DNA of 64,000 nucleotides. Source: Limnohabitans sp. TEGF004 (GTDB lineage: Bacteria > Pseudomonadota > Gammaproteobacteria > Burkholderiales > Burkholderiaceae_C). A program made the position numbers and the translations under genes. Below, one piece after another: positions 62,397-64,000 of this stretch. Location of the stretch: contig NZ_AP027056.1 in the NCBI RefSeq assembly GCF_027924965.1, positions 124,001 through 188,000 of the forward strand. The letters are read 5' to 3'. The number at the start of each line of letters is the position of its first letter. The first letter of the stretch is position 1. Under the pieces are notes generated by a model that was not told the origin of the DNA, did not search any database, and worked only from the letters and a program-made list of their open reading frames with translations.

Positions 62397-62579
62397 ATGA
62401 CTACCCCTCAAACTGTGAAGATCCAATTGGTGCGTAGCCCAATTGGCACCAAAGAATCGCACCGCGCCACCGTTCGTGGCTTGGGCTTGCGCAAACTGAA
62501 TTCTGTGAGCGAGTTGCAAGACACGCCAGCAGTGCGCGGCATGATTAACAAGATCAGCTATCTGGTCAAAGTGCTGTAA
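62397..62579 (+). CDS. rpmD: 50S ribosomal protein L30
   Basis: 60 residues. [26 protein letters not shown] is the L30 pattern (residues 7-32). Small peripheral protein, 14 bases after rpsE. Confidence 0.96.
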   Translation: MTTPQTVKIQLVRSPIGTKESHRATVRGLGLRKLNSVSELQDTPAVRGMINKISYLVKVL

Positions 62580-62589
62580 AAGGTTGAAG

Positions 62590-63021
62590 ATGGAACTCAA
62601 TAACATCACCCACGCACCTGGCGCAAAACACGCCAAGCGTCGCGTTGGTCGCGGTATCGGCTCTGGCCTCGGCAAGACTGCTGGTCGTGGTCACAAAGGT
62701 CAAAAGTCTCGTTCAGGCGGCTACCACAAGGTTGGTTTCGAAGGCGGTCAAATGCCTTTGCAGCGTCGTTTGCCTAAGCGCGGCTTCAAGTCCACCACTT
62801 TGAAGTACAACGACGAAGTGACATTGGCTGACTTGCAACAACTCGGCGCTGCTGAAGTTGATATGTTGACATTGAAGGCCGCTGGCCTCGTGGCATCTAT
62901 CGCTCGTGTCGTCAAGGTTGTGAAGACTGGCGAATTGACGACTGCTGTCAAGCTCAATGGTATCGGTGCTACTGCTGGTGCCAAAGCTGCGATCGAAGCC
63001 GCTGGCGGCTCCGTCGCTTAA
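62590..63021 (+). CDS. rplO: 50S ribosomal protein L15
   Basis: 143 residues from ATG 62590; a TTG six bases earlier is in frame. Basic Gly-rich N-terminus ([19 protein letters not shown]) and [17 protein letters not shown] identify L15, a late assembly protein of the 50S subunit. Followed by secY after 26 bases. Confidence 0.96.
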   Translation: MELNNITHAPGAKHAKRRVGRGIGSGLGKTAGRGHKGQKSRSGGYHKVGFEGGQMPLQRRLPKRGFKSTTLKYNDEVTLADLQQLGAAEVDMLTLKAAGLVASIARVVKVVKTGELTTAVKLNGIGATAGAKAAIEAAGGSVA

Positions 63022-63047
63022 TCGTTAGAAAACAGGAACAGCGCTCC

Positions 63048-64000
63048 GTGGCTACTACCTCTCCATCGATCGGTAACAACGACAAGTTCGGCGACCTCCG
63101 TCGCCGACTGGTCTTCTTGCTGCTCGCCTTGGTGGTTTACCGCGTGGGCGCCCATATTCCTGTGCCCGGCATCAACCCTGACCAATTGCAACAATTGTTC
63201 AAGGGTCAGCAGGGCGGCATTTTGAGCCTGTTCAACATGTTCTCGGGTGGCGCTTTGTCGCGCTTTACCGTGTTCGCGTTGGGCATCATGCCTTACATCT
63301 CTGCATCGATCATCATGCAGTTGCTGACTTATGTGTTGCCCTCTTTGGAGCAGCTTAAAAAAGAAGGCGAAGCAGGTCGTCGCAAGATCACTCAGTACAC
63401 ACGTTTTGGTACTTTGGGCTTGGCTTTGTTCCAGTCCATGGGTATTGCCATGGCGTTGGAAGCATCAGCCGGTTTGGTCAACGTGCCAGGCTTTGGTTTC
63501 CGCATGACAGCCATGGTCAGCTTGACCGCAGGCACCATGTTCTTGATGTGGTTGGGTGAACAAATCACTGAGCGTGGTTTGGGTAACGGTATCTCTATCT
63601 TGATTTTTGCTGGTATCGCAGCAGGCCTGCCCGGTTCAATCGGTGGCTTACTCGAGCTGGTGCGCACAGGTGCTATGAGCATCTTGGCTGCCATCATCAT
63701 TGTTGTTGTTGTGGCTCTGGTCACTTACTTCGTGGTGTTTGTTGAGCGCGGTCAGCGCAAAATCTTGGTGAACTATGCACGTCGCCAAGTGGGTAACAAA
63801 GTGTATGGCGGTCAATCGTCTCACTTGCCCCTCAAGTTGAACATGGCGGGTGTGATTCCTCCTATCTTCGCTTCGTCCATCATTCTGTTGCCTGCAACTA
63901 TCGTGAGCTGGTTCAGCTCAGGCGATAGCATGCTTTGGCTAAAAGATATTTCTGCAGCACTTGCACCTGGACAGCCTGTCTACGTGATGTTGTATGCAGC
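63048..64000 (+). CDS. secY: Protein translocase subunit SecY (cut by the window end)
   Basis: GTG start at 63048 with AACAGGAACAGCGC upstream; 317 codons are visible. Translation gives the SecY pattern: [21 protein letters not shown] for helix 1, the [28 protein letters not shown] plug and helix 2 region (quoted key residues [16 protein letters not shown]), [17 protein letters not shown]-like [12 protein letters not shown], and [13 protein letters not shown]. SecY is the central channel for protein export with SecE, SecG and SecA. The C-terminal third lies outside the window. Confidence 0.95.
   Translation, partial: MATTSPSIGNNDKFGDLRRRLVFLLLALVVYRVGAHIPVPGINPDQLQQLFKGQQGGILSLFNMFSGGALSRFTVFALGIMPYISASIIMQLLTYVLPSLEQLKKEGEAGRRKITQYTRFGTLGLALFQSMGIAMALEASAGLVNVPGFGFRMTAMVSLTAGTMFLMWLGEQITERGLGNGISILIFAGIAAGLPGSIGGLLELVRTGAMSILAAIIIVVVVALVTYFVVFVERGQRKILVNYARRQVGNKVYGGQSSHLPLKLNMAGVIPPIFASSIILLPATIVSWFSSGDSMLWLKDISAALAPGQPVYVMLYA

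Overview
The window is a stretch of bacterial chromosome from a betaproteobacterium of the order Burkholderiales, most likely family Comamonadaceae (Limnohabitans/Rhodoferax-like; genus is a guess). The basis is the gene families present: a PhaM-type granule protein, DUF3567, the eRF1-like 'translational machinery' protein, HemJ, OxyR next to RecG, a mannose-family EIIA-HPr-EI cluster, and an S10 operon split from the spc operon. No sequence search could be run. I see no insertion sequence, prophage, CRISPR array or integrase.

Layout. (1) 1-3474: end of hemJ, then a VanZ-like membrane protein, a thioredoxin-like [2Fe-2S] protein, an alpha/beta hydrolase and a D,D-carboxypeptidase. (2) 3503-13487: rpsL-rpsG-fusA-tuf-rpsJ, then rplC-D-W-B-rpsS-rplV-rpsC-rplP-rpmC-rpsQ, closed by a strong terminator. 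(3) 13519-21667: peroxiredoxin, divergent cytochrome b561 and cytochrome c', a lipoprotein with an MFS transporter, a regulatory-type PTS (EIIA, HPr, EI), and on the minus strand ybeD-lipB-lipA. (4) 21701-28847: the complete F1Fo ATP synthase operon atpIBEFHAGDC with its own promoter and terminator. (5) 28882-50234: housekeeping and accessory genes in short operons: an NTF2-like/YheT hydrolase operon, cytochrome c5, tRNA-Arg(CCG), rsmI facing yraN-diaA-dolP, a hydroxyisobutyrate dehydrogenase-type reductase, pilT facing yggS, glcD, a GcvA-like regulator, purU, an FAH-family hydrolase, a DksA-like protein, a copper trio (DUF2946, YcnI, PCu(A)C), phaM-FIST, and queA-tgt. (6) 50319-53472: two related lipoproteins on the minus strand around a small XRE regulator, followed by a divergent outer-membrane barrel gene. 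This is the most unusual locus here. (7) 53499-58723: recG-oxyR-ubiA, a secreted lysine-rich mini-protein and proC. (8) 58766-64000: the spc operon rplN-X-E-rpsN-rpsH-rplF-R-rpsE-rpmD-rplO-secY, with secY cut by the window edge.

How it fits together. Translation and energy genes dominate. The S10 and spc ribosomal operons, contiguous in many bacteria, are separated here by about 45 kb, and each half has its own promoter. No gap between genes exceeds 300 bases. Coordinates use the start codon I consider most likely; where it differs from the longest reading frame the entry says why.
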